Shown: in pieces, positions 39,097 to 47,522 of the stretch
How positions within the stretch are numbered: the first letter of the stretch is position 1
Layout: every line of letters starts with the position of its first letter
NCBI RefSeq assembly: GCF_007830735.1
Contig: NZ_VLLN01000025.1
Span: 1-56,000 of the forward strand
Reading direction: 5' to 3'
DNA length: 56,000 nucleotides
Origin: Geobacter argillaceus
Lineage (GTDB): Bacteria; Desulfobacterota; Desulfuromonadia; Geobacterales; DSM-12255
Notes under the pieces: generated by a model
The model's database searches: none
What the model was told of the DNA's origin: nothing
What the model saw: the letters and a program-made list of their open reading frames with translations, nothing else
Translations under genes and position numbers: made by a program

Positions 39097-40413
39097 ATGG
39101 ATAAAGGTTATAGAATGTTTGAAATGACCACTATTGTATTAACAATCATTGCCCTATCTGCACTTTTCATCTATCCATTCTATGGGATTATGCTGCTTTT
39201 TATTGTGCGCCCATTGGTGGATACGATGTACAGTTACGAGCTGATATACGGCTTACATCTGACTGAAATAGTGAGCGTATTGGTGCCATGCATCATAGCC
39301 ATGAGGATTGTCCTTGATTCTGACAAAATACTTGCTTTGAAAGATATGCCTCTGAAATATATATGGTTTATTTACGCAATCTATATTTGTTTTAGTTCGC
39401 TGATAATTTTGTATTGTCAGGATTTATCATCTGCCGCAAATATTTTCTTTAGACATATTAACGGTTTTATTGGATTTTACATGGTCCAAGCTTATTTCAC
39501 CGACAAGAAGATTCGATACTTCTTTCTCTCTCTGGTACTGGCAGGCGTGTTCCCCATGACTATCGGGATCTATGAGTTTGCAACGAATCAACATTGGAAA
39601 AACACTTACTCTGAAGGGTTACTTAGAAACATAGGACTATACCATGATGCCATAACCGTGCGTTATTATGCTCTTCAGACAATTTTGGGAATTATTTTAT
39701 ATTTCAGTATTTATATCAGATCTTATTTTGTTCATGTAATTGCATTTATGTATGCTTGTGCCTCAAGCATAGTTATGTACAAAACATACAGTAAAGCAGG
39801 TATTATCGTTTTAAGCACATGGTTGTTGGTATGGGCTGTATTTAAGAGAAATATTTTATTGTTGACGTTGCTTATCTGTCTGGGAATTACAGCAGTTTGT
39901 GTTGAAAACGGTGTTCTTACCAATATCACTAGAATTTTTCAGAAAGAAATAGGAGCAGTGACCGGAACCGGCAAAAGTGAAAGGATTTTCGAAGGGAGAG
40001 TCTATATCTGGAGAGATATGGTTAACGAGTGGACAGAGAAATCGACACTGCAGAAAACCTTCGGCAGCGGAAAGAAGGCAGTCGAATCTCATAACGATTA
40101 TCTCATGATGCTTTTTCATGGCGGGATTGTTGGGCTAGTGGTCTACTTGGTCCTGTTGATTTTCATAGGCATTCGAATCCTCTCCAACTTGCGTGAAAGG
40201 GTCGGGCCGCTGAACATCGGTGTATTAATGGCATACCTCATGTGGATGACCGATTCCATCGGGCTGGTTCCCAGCGCATACTCCGGTTATCAGTGGTTTG
40301 TATGGGGAATCATTGGATTGGGGTTGCGCGTGCACCAGAACGAGAAGTTGGGAAAAGTTGAGAAATTCAACGACGTACATTTTTCAGCTGCGTTAGATTC
40401 GCCAGTTGGATAA
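39097..40413 (+). CDS. O-antigen ligase/Wzy-like polytopic membrane protein
   Basis: This 438-residue protein has about eleven hydrophobic segments and the Wzy_C/WaaL hallmark loop ending in SHNDYLMMLFHGG. It should polymerise or ligate lipid-linked glycans at the periplasmic face. Its base composition is clearly AT-richer than its neighbours, as is usual for Wzy genes. ATG 39115 has AAAGG 7 bases upstream and may be the true start, which would shorten the protein by six residues. A 250-base gap follows. Confidence 0.82.
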   Translation: MDKGYRMFEMTTIVLTIIALSALFIYPFYGIMLLFIVRPLVDTMYSYELIYGLHLTEIVSVLVPCIIAMRIVLDSDKILALKDMPLKYIWFIYAIYICFSSLIILYCQDLSSAANIFFRHINGFIGFYMVQAYFTDKKIRYFFLSLVLAGVFPMTIGIYEFATNQHWKNTYSEGLLRNIGLYHDAITVRYYALQTILGIILYFSIYIRSYFVHVIAFMYACASSIVMYKTYSKAGIIVLSTWLLVWAVFKRNILLLTLLICLGITAVCVENGVLTNITRIFQKEIGAVTGTGKSERIFEGRVYIWRDMVNEWTEKSTLQKTFGSGKKAVESHNDYLMMLFHGGIVGLVVYLVLLIFIGIRILSNLRERVGPLNIGVLMAYLMWMTDSIGLVPSAYSGYQWFVWGIIGLGLRVHQNEKLGKVEKFNDVHFSAALDSPVG

Positions 40414-40555
40414 AAGCGACTTGAAGAATTTTCCAAGAAAAGAATAACTACAACTACACATAATAAAAGCAACATCAAGGCCGCATTATGCCTCCTATGT
40501 CGCGAGATGTCTGAATTGTCGCTGAGTGAACTTGCGCAATGGGGATAATTCGTTG

Positions 40556-40666
40556 GTGCCTGTCCGGAATTACGACATCAACTTTACCGTGGAGAAAATT
40601 CGTGCCGTGCTCGTCAGTGTAGCAGCTGGAAAGCATGACCTGCTACGCTGGATGCCAGGAGCATAG
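40556..40666 (+). pseudogene. Short coding-like fragment before the GT2-flippase gene
   Basis: A 36-codon frame (VRNYDINFTVEKIRAVLVSV, then AAGKHDLLRWMPGA) ends 2 bases before the next gene's TTG start. It resembles real protein but has no family I know. The rest of 40414-40555 is AT-rich with no recognisable gene. Confidence 0.3.
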
Positions 40667-40668
40667 AA

Positions 40669-43083
40669 TTGAAAATCAGTATCGCCCTTTGCAGTTATAA
40701 TGGCGAGGAGTTCTTGGGTGAACAGCTTGCCAGCATTGCCCGACAAAGCCGCCTACCGGACGAGTTGATCGTCGTCGATGACGGCTCAACGGATTCTACC
40801 GTCACGATCATCAGGGAATTTGCGCAGACCGCCGGCTTCCCAGTAAAAATATTTACGAATGAAGTGACGCTCGGGGTTACGAAAAACTTTGAAAAGGCGG
40901 TCCTACAGTGTTCCAGCGATATCATCGTATTTGCAGACCAGGATGACGTCTGGCTCCCCCAAAAGCTGATGTGCATGGAGCTGGAGTTTGCGCGGGATAC
41001 ACGGGTAGGCATGGTCTTCAGTGATGCAGTTGTGGTGGATGAGAGGAAGCGTCCCCTCGGATACCGGCTTTGGGAGCAGGTGAGATTTACCGGCGGTCTG
41101 CAGCGGAGGGTCAGGAGGGGGGACGGCTTCAGGGTCCTGATAAAATACAATGTCGTAACAGGCGCGACAATGGCATTTAGAAGTAAACATCTTGATATGG
41201 TGCTGCCGTTTCCGGAAAACTGGCTTCATGATGGCTGGGTCGCGCTGATTGTCGCCGCCGTAGCAAGGGTAAACTTGATCGGTGAGCCTCTTATCCTCTA
41301 TCGACAGCATTCCCGCAATCAAGTGGGGGCAGCGCGAAAAACACTGGCAAGAGTAGCACGGAGCGCGAAATTGCACGGCTTCCAGGGGTTCTACACCTTG
41401 GCAGAAGAGTACTCCGTTGTCTACCGGCACCTGCTGACCAGGGCCGGTACGGCAGCGGAGCAACTGCAGCTTATACGGGGGAAAGTCCGGCACCTGACGT
41501 TCAGGGCTAATCTACCACGGAAGCGGGTAAATAGGGTCTTGCCGGTATTCGCCGAATTGTTGACGCTTCGCTACAGCCGATTTGCTACCGGCTATAAGAG
41601 TGCTTTACGCGATTTGTGGACGCAACCGACAAAAGTTTCCTGCTGCCCCGAACCGACATGGCCTTCTATAGAGGGAAACTATTCGTTGGTCCGGCGAATT
41701 TCCGCTACGCGGTTGCGGCCTCTGCTGGAGCGAATAAAGGCATCCCCCACAGGGAGTCGGCTAGCGCGCGGGATGCTGTGGAGCCTGGCCGGAACGGTTG
41801 TTTCACGTGCGCTCTCGGTACTTTCTTCCATAATTGCGGCCCGCCTGCTGGGGACGGAAGGGTTTGGTGAGTTCGGAATGCTCCAGAGCACGGTCGGTAT
41901 GCTCGGCATGTTTGCCGGATTTGGGCTTGCAACTACCGCAACCAAGCATGTAGCCGAATTCCGCAATACAGACCCCGACAGAGCAGGGCGGATACTTGCC
42001 CTCTCCGGAGCGACGGCGGTCATTTCCGGTGGGGGCATGGCTCTGGCTCTGTATCTGTTTTCCCCTTGGCTGGCCGGCCATCTATTGGCAGCGCCCAACC
42101 TGGCGGGGCTCTTGAGGTTATGCTCCGTCTATCTGTTCTTGAGTGCCGTTACCGGTGCGCAATACGGCGCTCTTGCCGGATTTGAGGCATTCAGGGAGAT
42201 TGCAGGGAATAATTTTGTGACTGGTCTGGTTTCCTTTGCCTTTGTCTTTGCGGGTATCGTTATTGATGGCATCCGCGGTGGGGTTTGGGGCATGGTAGCA
42301 TCTGCAGGGTTCAGTTGGGTTGCTGCTGGCCTGACGTTGTGGGCTGTGGCAGGTCGGGCTCGTATCCATTTCATTTGGACAGGGATATGGCAGGAACGCC
42401 GGGTGCTCGGGACTTATAGCCTTCCCTCTGTCTTGGCGGGTTCGTTGTCGGGCGCTCCCATCGGCTGGTTGTGTTGCGCGATGCTGGTGAATCAGCCCGG
42501 CGGGTACGCCCAGATGGGTGTATATAACTCAACTAACCAGTGGTTTAATTTGGTCCTGTTTCTGCCGGGACTGCTGAGCCAGGTGGTGCTGCCGGTCCTT
42601 GCCGAATCCATCGGCGACGATGGCGTGAAGTCCGGCAAAGTTATCAAGGCGGCGTTCATGGCCAATGCAGCCACGACGGTTCCGTTGGTTGTTCTGGCCA
42701 GCCTGGCCAGCCCGTGGATAATGGCTGCCTATGGAGCCGGGTTCCAGAGCGCATGGCTGACTCTCGTCCTCGTTCTGGTGACCGCTGGCGTCATGGCGGT
42801 GCAGACCCCTGCCGTTGACCTGCTGGCTACAAACGACAGGGTCTGGCGGATACTGTTATTTAATTGTGTCTGGGCAGTGATGTTTATCGTTTTGTCGGCT
42901 CTGTTGGTCCGCTGGGGTGCACTGGGGCTGGCTACAGCCAGACTGGTGGCCTGTTTGGTGCAGACCTGCTGGACGGTTGGCTATGTCTACTGCGTTTTCT
43001 GGCGCCCTCGTATGAGGTTCGCTGATGGGCGCCGGCCGCTACCCTGTCACTGTGAAAAGCGTTCAGGTGAGGAATCTGGATAG
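40669..43083 (+). CDS. Fusion of a GT2 glycosyltransferase and a Wzx-type flippase
   Basis: This is an 804-residue protein. Residues 1-330 are a GT-A fold glycosyltransferase (KISIALCSYNGEEFLGEQL, VVDDGSTDST, the metal-binding FADQDDVW). From about 365 there is a polysaccharide-type MATE/MVF flippase with about 12-14 membrane segments (ARGMLWSLAGTVVSRALSVL, AARLLGTEGFGEFG). These are normally separate proteins; here sugar addition and flipping of the lipid-linked unit may be coupled. The start is TTG at 40669 with AGGAG 7 bases upstream and the domain beginning at once. The last dozen residues (CHCEKRSGEESG) derive from a dispersed repeat. The frame is continuous across the join. Confidence 0.85.
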   Translation: MKISIALCSYNGEEFLGEQLASIARQSRLPDELIVVDDGSTDSTVTIIREFAQTAGFPVKIFTNEVTLGVTKNFEKAVLQCSSDIIVFADQDDVWLPQKLMCMELEFARDTRVGMVFSDAVVVDERKRPLGYRLWEQVRFTGGLQRRVRRGDGFRVLIKYNVVTGATMAFRSKHLDMVLPFPENWLHDGWVALIVAAVARVNLIGEPLILYRQHSRNQVGAARKTLARVARSAKLHGFQGFYTLAEEYSVVYRHLLTRAGTAAEQLQLIRGKVRHLTFRANLPRKRVNRVLPVFAELLTLRYSRFATGYKSALRDLWTQPTKVSCCPEPTWPSIEGNYSLVRRISATRLRPLLERIKASPTGSRLARGMLWSLAGTVVSRALSVLSSIIAARLLGTEGFGEFGMLQSTVGMLGMFAGFGLATTATKHVAEFRNTDPDRAGRILALSGATAVISGGGMALALYLFSPWLAGHLLAAPNLAGLLRLCSVYLFLSAVTGAQYGALAGFEAFREIAGNNFVTGLVSFAFVFAGIVIDGIRGGVWGMVASAGFSWVAAGLTLWAVAGRARIHFIWTGIWQERRVLGTYSLPSVLAGSLSGAPIGWLCCAMLVNQPGGYAQMGVYNSTNQWFNLVLFLPGLLSQVVLPVLAESIGDDGVKSGKVIKAAFMANAATTVPLVVLASLASPWIMAAYGAGFQSAWLTLVLVLVTAGVMAVQTPAVDLLATNDRVWRILLFNCVWAVMFIVLSALLVRWGALGLATARLVACLVQTCWTVGYVYCVFWRPRMRFADGRRPLPCHCEKRSGEESG
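43038..43083. repeat. REP-like dispersed repeat fragment forming the gene's 3' end
   Basis: The end of the GT2-flippase gene (PCHCEKRSGEESG) resembles the translated CHCEERSDEA-type intergenic repeat found in many bacterial genomes. The resemblance is recalled, not searched. Confidence 0.35.
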
Positions 43084-44259
43084 ATGAAGCGTGCCGATAA
43101 CCGATTACTCATCATAGCCGCTTTATTCCCCGATGAAAAAGCGGGGGATGGCCCCTGGAGCGAGCGCTTCAACGGTCTGTACGGTCGGCTCTTCCGTCAG
43201 TCGGCCGGTTATGGGACCACCGGCTGGTATGCCCTTGATGTCAACCGTCACTATGAGCACACTCCGTCAGGAGAAGTGGGGCGCAGGAAATCCCTGGCTG
43301 CTTTTTTTGGGCTTGACTTGATTTGGGGACAATTCAGGCATCGGCACACCACTCTGCTCATTGCCTACCCGCTATTTAAGTCCCGACAGAGCGCTTACAG
43401 CATTTTTTTTCTGCTGGTGTTGGCGGTTCTGCGCATGAGCCGTAGGGTGAAGATCTGTCTCGACTTTGTCGATCCTCCTTTGATGATAACCAAACTATAT
43501 GTCAGGCTGCTCACCTTGCAGAAGGCGATAATTTTTTTCAGACGGCCCCAGGAAAAGGCCTATCTGAGGCTCGCGCACTCTATTGTAGTTAATTCCGTGG
43601 AGATGGGAGAGCATCTCAGGGCCGATTACAATCTTTCTTCGCAGGAAATTATGGCGGTAGCAATGGGAACCAACGTCACTGATTTCGTTCCAGATCCCAT
43701 GGTGGGTCGGCGACGTGAGTTTACGGTCGTTTATGGTGGAAGGTTGCGGGGCGATAGGGGAGCACTTGAGCTCATCAATTGCCTGACACAGGTGAACCTG
43801 ACCCATCCTGTCAGGCTGCTCTGTTGCGGACCTGTGGAGTCGTCGCTACGCCTTCCCGATTACCCATGGCTCGAAATCTATCCTGATCTTGGCTATTCCG
43901 ATTACGTCAGCCTCTTGGTGAAGCGGGGAGATGTGGGGATAATCCCCTATCCGGCCAATGAGTGGTGGGAGAAGGTCTCAATCAGCAAGCTTGCTACCTA
44001 TGCTGCCGCCGGAATTCCAGTTCTCTCCACGGATCTCCATCATACCACCCGATTCCTGGCCCGTTGGAACTGTGGGCTTACGGCGGCTTCCTGGAAAGAA
44101 ATGGCGGAACTGATAGTTCGATTGTATGAAGACCGGGACTTGTGCATGGAACTGGGAAGGAACGCCCGGAACGCGGCGGAGTCGGAGTTGGCGTGGGATA
44201 TCCTGGCCCGGCGGCTTGCTGATCTCTTGTCACAGCGCTTTGGACGTTCATTGGCATGA
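43084..44259 (+). CDS. GT4-like glycosyltransferase
   Basis: This 391-residue protein of the GT-B fold has a divergent N-terminal acceptor domain and a typical C-terminal donor domain (VVYGGRLRGDRGALELINCL, ISKLATYAAAGIPVLSTDLH). A hydrophobic patch near 105-120 suggests peripheral membrane association. It starts directly after the preceding stop. Donor sugar and linkage cannot be read. Its 3' end overlaps the next gene as ATGA. Confidence 0.8.
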   Translation: MKRADNRLLIIAALFPDEKAGDGPWSERFNGLYGRLFRQSAGYGTTGWYALDVNRHYEHTPSGEVGRRKSLAAFFGLDLIWGQFRHRHTTLLIAYPLFKSRQSAYSIFFLLVLAVLRMSRRVKICLDFVDPPLMITKLYVRLLTLQKAIIFFRRPQEKAYLRLAHSIVVNSVEMGEHLRADYNLSSQEIMAVAMGTNVTDFVPDPMVGRRREFTVVYGGRLRGDRGALELINCLTQVNLTHPVRLLCCGPVESSLRLPDYPWLEIYPDLGYSDYVSLLVKRGDVGIIPYPANEWWEKVSISKLATYAAAGIPVLSTDLHHTTRFLARWNCGLTAASWKEMAELIVRLYEDRDLCMELGRNARNAAESELAWDILARRLADLLSQRFGRSLA

Positions 44260-44933
44260 GGGTGAGAACTCAAAAACCGAGTGTACCTGATTCAACGATT
44301 TATGAAGGTGCTCAGCCCGTGGACAATGAGTTCTGGATTTCCCAGTCTGGTAGCATCGACAGGCTGAAAATCAGAGAGAGTATCGGGGGAGGCGGGAAGA
44401 TTTTTCTTGCTGTGGGGCAACTGATAGCGAGAAAGGGCTTCGACCTTTTCTCGAATGCATGGGGCAGGTTACCGGAGCAATTGAAAAAAGATAACCGTGT
44501 CGTGATCGTCGGGAGCGGAGAAGCTGAGCGGGTTCTCAGGGGTATCGCCGTTGAGGCCGGCATCCCGAACATCCTCTTTGTCGGACAACAAGAGCCGTGC
44601 GACTTGGCATCATTCTACGCGGCAGCGGATGTCCTGGTCTTCCCTTCATTGGTCGACGTCTGGGGGATGGTGGTCAATGAGGCCATGGCCTGCGGCGTTC
44701 CCGTGCTGGCTTCGCGGTATGCCGGTGCGAGTCAGGAGCTGATCGACGGCACCGGCGCCGGCGAGGTAATCGATCCTCTTGACGAAGAAGCCTTCAGCAA
44801 GGCTTTGGAGCGATGGTGCTCCGCCGACCTGAGCACGATGCGAACCCGTGCCCGTGAGGTGATCGAAGGATGCAATTTCAACGTTACGGTCAATGCGATC
44901 AGGCGACTCATTCAGGATCTGACGGATAAGTAA
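44256..44933 (+). CDS. 5'-truncated GT4 glycosyltransferase (C-terminal domain only)
   Basis: This 225-residue protein has only the donor-binding half of a GT-B enzyme (FLAVGQLIARKGFDLFSNAW, VVIVGSGEAERVLRGIA, VFPSLVDVWGMVVNEAMACG). Full GT4 enzymes are about 380 residues. Its first 25 residues end in PVDNEFW, which in relatives marks the middle of the protein (NAVDNEFW). The gene thus probably lost its 5' half by recombination with the preceding gene. The frame is intact and ATGA-coupled, so a half-enzyme could be made, but activity alone is unlikely. Confidence 0.75.
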   Translation: MRVRTQKPSVPDSTIYEGAQPVDNEFWISQSGSIDRLKIRESIGGGGKIFLAVGQLIARKGFDLFSNAWGRLPEQLKKDNRVVIVGSGEAERVLRGIAVEAGIPNILFVGQQEPCDLASFYAAADVLVFPSLVDVWGMVVNEAMACGVPVLASRYAGASQELIDGTGAGEVIDPLDEEAFSKALERWCSADLSTMRTRAREVIEGCNFNVTVNAIRRLIQDLTDK

Positions 44934-45015
44934 GCAAGGGAATATATCTGCTGCAGGCACATATTCTTGCGTTGCCGGCTCCGTGAACATGCTCATTCCC
45001 TACGCAACAAAAGCA

Positions 45016-45390
45016 TCACGCTACCACAGCCTGCAACTGAATCATGTCCGCTGCTGCCCTGACAAATTTCTGCCGGCCATGACCGGGAAGGGGTACTTCC
45101 TCGATATCGAGCAGACCGGCAGCAACCAGAACATCTACGTCCTTCTTGACCGTGCTTCTGTCGCGATGCAGACGATGTGCAATAGCGGTGATGGAGGCTG
45201 GATCAGCCTTTGCTGCTCGAAACAGTTCGAGTCTTGCCGGAGTCATGACGGCAAACATATCCGCAGGATCTTCGAAGGTTAGAGTAAACTCCGGCTTTGG
45301 AACCTCGCCGCGATCAATCTGTTTGGCAATCTCGCGTACATGTGCGAAGTATTCTTCGGTTGTTCCTGTTTTAACGATTACGTTGCGCAT
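45016..45390 (-). CDS. HTH-type antitoxin (HVO_A0114-like) paired with a TumE-family toxin
   Basis: This 124-residue protein has an N-terminal helical region and a winged helix-turn-helix (ITAIAHRLHRDRSTVKKDVD, LVAAGLLDIEEVPLPGHG) like the HVO_A0114 family of putative DNA-binding proteins. It is encoded second, overlapping the toxin by 20 bases. It probably neutralises the toxin and represses the operon. GGAGG lies 7 bases before the ATG. Function is inferred from the pairing. Confidence 0.75.
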   Translation of the reverse strand: MRNVIVKTGTTEEYFAHVREIAKQIDRGEVPKPEFTLTFEDPADMFAVMTPARLELFRAAKADPASITAIAHRLHRDRSTVKKDVDVLVAAGLLDIEEVPLPGHGRQKFVRAAADMIQLQAVVA

Positions 45391-45679
45391 TGTATTCCTC
45401 CAGCATCACTGTCCATTCCTGCCTGAAACGCTCTTCGATTTCTTCGAAGCTCGTTGTAGCCACCGGCTCGATTATCCCTTTGAAATGCCGATGGTGTCCG
45501 TGTTTGTTGTCATATCCGATAACCCGGCCATTATCACCACTGAAAATCAGGTGGTTGATGTACGCCAGGTTGTAGTGGGTGACAATACCATTATCTTCCC
45601 AGACTTCGTATCTGACAGTGCCATTCCCCCACTTGCGCGAAACCATGATTGATTGATCGATAATCTTTGCCTCAGCCAT
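45371..45679 (-). CDS. TumE-family (DUF6516) toxin, second pair
   Basis: This 102-residue protein has the TumE core GRVIGYDNKHGHHRHFKG and a C-terminal FEEIEERFRQEWTVMLEE helix. Unlike the 27640 pair, the toxin is encoded first and its partner has a helix-turn-helix. AGGAG precedes the ATG. It is an island in the glycosyltransferase locus, on the opposite strand. Confidence 0.75.
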   Translation of the reverse strand: MAEAKIIDQSIMVSRKWGNGTVRYEVWEDNGIVTHYNLAYINHLIFSGDNGRVIGYDNKHGHHRHFKGIIEPVATTSFEEIEERFRQEWTVMLEEYNAQRNR

Positions 45680-45909
45680 GATCTCCTATACCATGCCTGG
45701 TGGGTTGCGGCAACCATGTTTTCGAACCACGTAGTTGCTTGCTTTGGACAGCATCGAAACCGGCCTCGGCAACCGGATTCCACTATGGCTGTTCGGGATG
45801 GGAAGATCATTGCGCTGTCGGCGGAATATGTTCTCTCTTGGCCTTGCGAAGGGGAAATCGCCACAATCGTCCTGATAGCCAATCAACCGAAATGTAACCG
45901 AATCTTAAC

Positions 45910-45938
45910 TTGAGACATTGACCTAATGCAGCCATAAT
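45910..45938 (+). promoter_or_regulatory. Sigma70-type promoter for the following glycosyltransferase
   Basis: TTGAGA (45910-45915), 17 bases, CATAAT (45933-45938). The predicted start near 45945 lies about 30 bases before a ribosome binding site (GTGGAGGAA) and ATG at 45976. It does not carry the shared composite motif. Confidence 0.6.
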
Positions 45939-45975
45939 CTTTCCGCAGTCACTCGTTGACCTTGTGGAGGAACGC

Positions 45976-46173
45976 ATGAACGGACCTGCCGTCAATCCCC
46001 GCGCCCCCGGACGGGTTGCAGATGTCATCGTGAAGGTTATCGTCCTTACCCGTGTCGCCTTCGACAGGCTGGGAAAGGCCTCGCAGCGCCGAGTTCGAGG
46101 CGTTGATCTCGGAAATAGGGAGCATGCTTCTGCGCAGAACAGAATTACCTGGCCACACCTTCCGCGATCATGA
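45976..46173 (+). pseudogene. Small leader gene or frameshifted remnant
   Basis: ATG 45976 has a good ribosome binding site and begins a plausible helical segment (RVADVIVKVIVLTRVAFDRL). After about 40 codons the protein-like character moves to the +2 frame (AEFEALISEIGSMLLRRTEL), which runs into the next gene. This suggests a single-base frameshift in a short gene of unknown family. The stretch 45680-45909 upstream shows nothing I can name. Confidence 0.4.
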
Positions 46174-46192
46174 TGACAAACCCGCAGGTTTG

Positions 46193-47392
46193 ATGAAGAT
46201 CCTCCTTGCCCACAACTTCTACCGTTCCTCGGCCCCCAGCGGCGAGGATATGGTCTACCGCAATGAACGGGCGCTTCTGGAGCGAAACGGCGTCGAGGTC
46301 ATCCCCTACGAGCGCTTCAACGACGACATCGACGAGTCAACCCTGACGAAGCGGGTGCGCCTGGCCCTCTCCGCTGCCTGGTCAAGGCCATCCCATCGGG
46401 AGATCACCGAGATCATCCGCCGGGAACGGCCCGATGTTGCCCATTTCCACAATACCTTTCCCCTGATTTCGCCCAGTGCCTACGCGGCCTGCCGGGAGAA
46501 CGGCGTGCCGGTGGTGCAGACCCTGCACAACTTCCGCTTCGTCTGTCCCCAGGCCATGCTGATGCGAAACGGCCACCCCTGCGGCGAGTGCCTTGGCACA
46601 TCACTGTTGCCCGCACTCCGCCACAGATGCTACCGGGGCTCGTTCCCTGCCACGCTGGCCCAGGTCTTGACCATCTTTCTGAACCGAAGGCTGGGGACCT
46701 ACCGCTCCAAGGTTAACCGATACCTGGCCCTGACCCGGTTCTCTGCCGGCAGGCTCGCCGATGGCGGGCTGCCGGCAGAGAACCTGACCGTCAAACCCAA
46801 TTTTCTTCCCGATCCGCCAGTACCAGGTGAAGGTGACGGCGGTTATGCCCTGTTTGCCGGCCGGTTGAGCCCCGAGAAGGGGCTGGTGACCCTCCTCGCC
46901 GCCTGGCGTCGTAACCCCGGACTTCCCCTGAAGGTGTTCGGCGCCGGTCCCCTGGAGGCGGAACTGAAACGGGTGGTGGACGTGGAAGGGCTGCCGGTGG
47001 AGTTTCACGGCTTTTGCGACCGACAACAAATCTACGATGCAATGAGCAGGGCCGAGTTTGTCGTGGTCCCCTCCGAGTGCTACGAAGGCTTTCCCATGGT
47101 CGTGCTGGAGGCAATGGCCTGCGGGACGCCGGTGGTGGCCTCGCGGCTCGGCAGTCTGGCCGAAGTGGTGGTGAACGGGATTAACGGCGTCACCTTTTCT
47201 CCGGGAGACCCGACGGACCTGGCGTCGGTGATCGTCGAGCTCAGGAAAGACCGCCAGCGGCTGGCCGCGATGCGCTACCGTTGCCGGCTCCATTTTGATC
47301 AGCACTACTCGGAAGAACATGCCCTGACAGCCCTGTTGGACATCTACGCCTCGGTCTGCCGGGACGTCAGGCTGGGCAATCCCCCGCGCTGA
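46193..47392 (+). CDS. GT4 glycosyltransferase
   Basis: This 399-residue GT-B enzyme opens with MKILLAHNFYRSSAPSGEDM, a start typical of capsule and exopolysaccharide GT4 enzymes. It has an acceptor-domain RPDVAHFHNTFPLISPSAY and donor-domain FAGRLSPEKGLVTLLAAW and YEGFPMVVLEAMACGTPVVA (the EX7E region). Four cysteines at about 122-148 (CPQAM, CGECLG, HRCY) may bind metal. The ATG at 46193 starts the conserved domain; the frame is open upstream because of the leader remnant. Sugar specificity unknown. Confidence 0.88.
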   Translation: MKILLAHNFYRSSAPSGEDMVYRNERALLERNGVEVIPYERFNDDIDESTLTKRVRLALSAAWSRPSHREITEIIRRERPDVAHFHNTFPLISPSAYAACRENGVPVVQTLHNFRFVCPQAMLMRNGHPCGECLGTSLLPALRHRCYRGSFPATLAQVLTIFLNRRLGTYRSKVNRYLALTRFSAGRLADGGLPAENLTVKPNFLPDPPVPGEGDGGYALFAGRLSPEKGLVTLLAAWRRNPGLPLKVFGAGPLEAELKRVVDVEGLPVEFHGFCDRQQIYDAMSRAEFVVVPSECYEGFPMVVLEAMACGTPVVASRLGSLAEVVVNGINGVTFSPGDPTDLASVIVELRKDRQRLAAMRYRCRLHFDQHYSEEHALTALLDIYASVCRDVRLGNPPR

Positions 47393-47430
47393 GCAACTCC
47401 GGCACATCCCTTGATAAATGCAAAGTTCTG

Positions 47431-47479
47431 ACAATCGTCAGCCAATTGCCAACCAACCGTAACAATAGTCCGTTATTAT
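47431..47479 (+). promoter_or_regulatory. Shared composite promoter element, copy e (wecG-like gene)
   Basis: ACAATCGT box at 47431, CCGTAACA at 47457-47464, ATAGTC, CGTTATTAT at 47471-47479, 43 bases before the ATG at 47523. Confidence 0.65.
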
Positions 47480-47522
47480 TCACCCCATTTGTCCGCGTCT
47501 ACGCCGACAGTTATGCTGCGGA

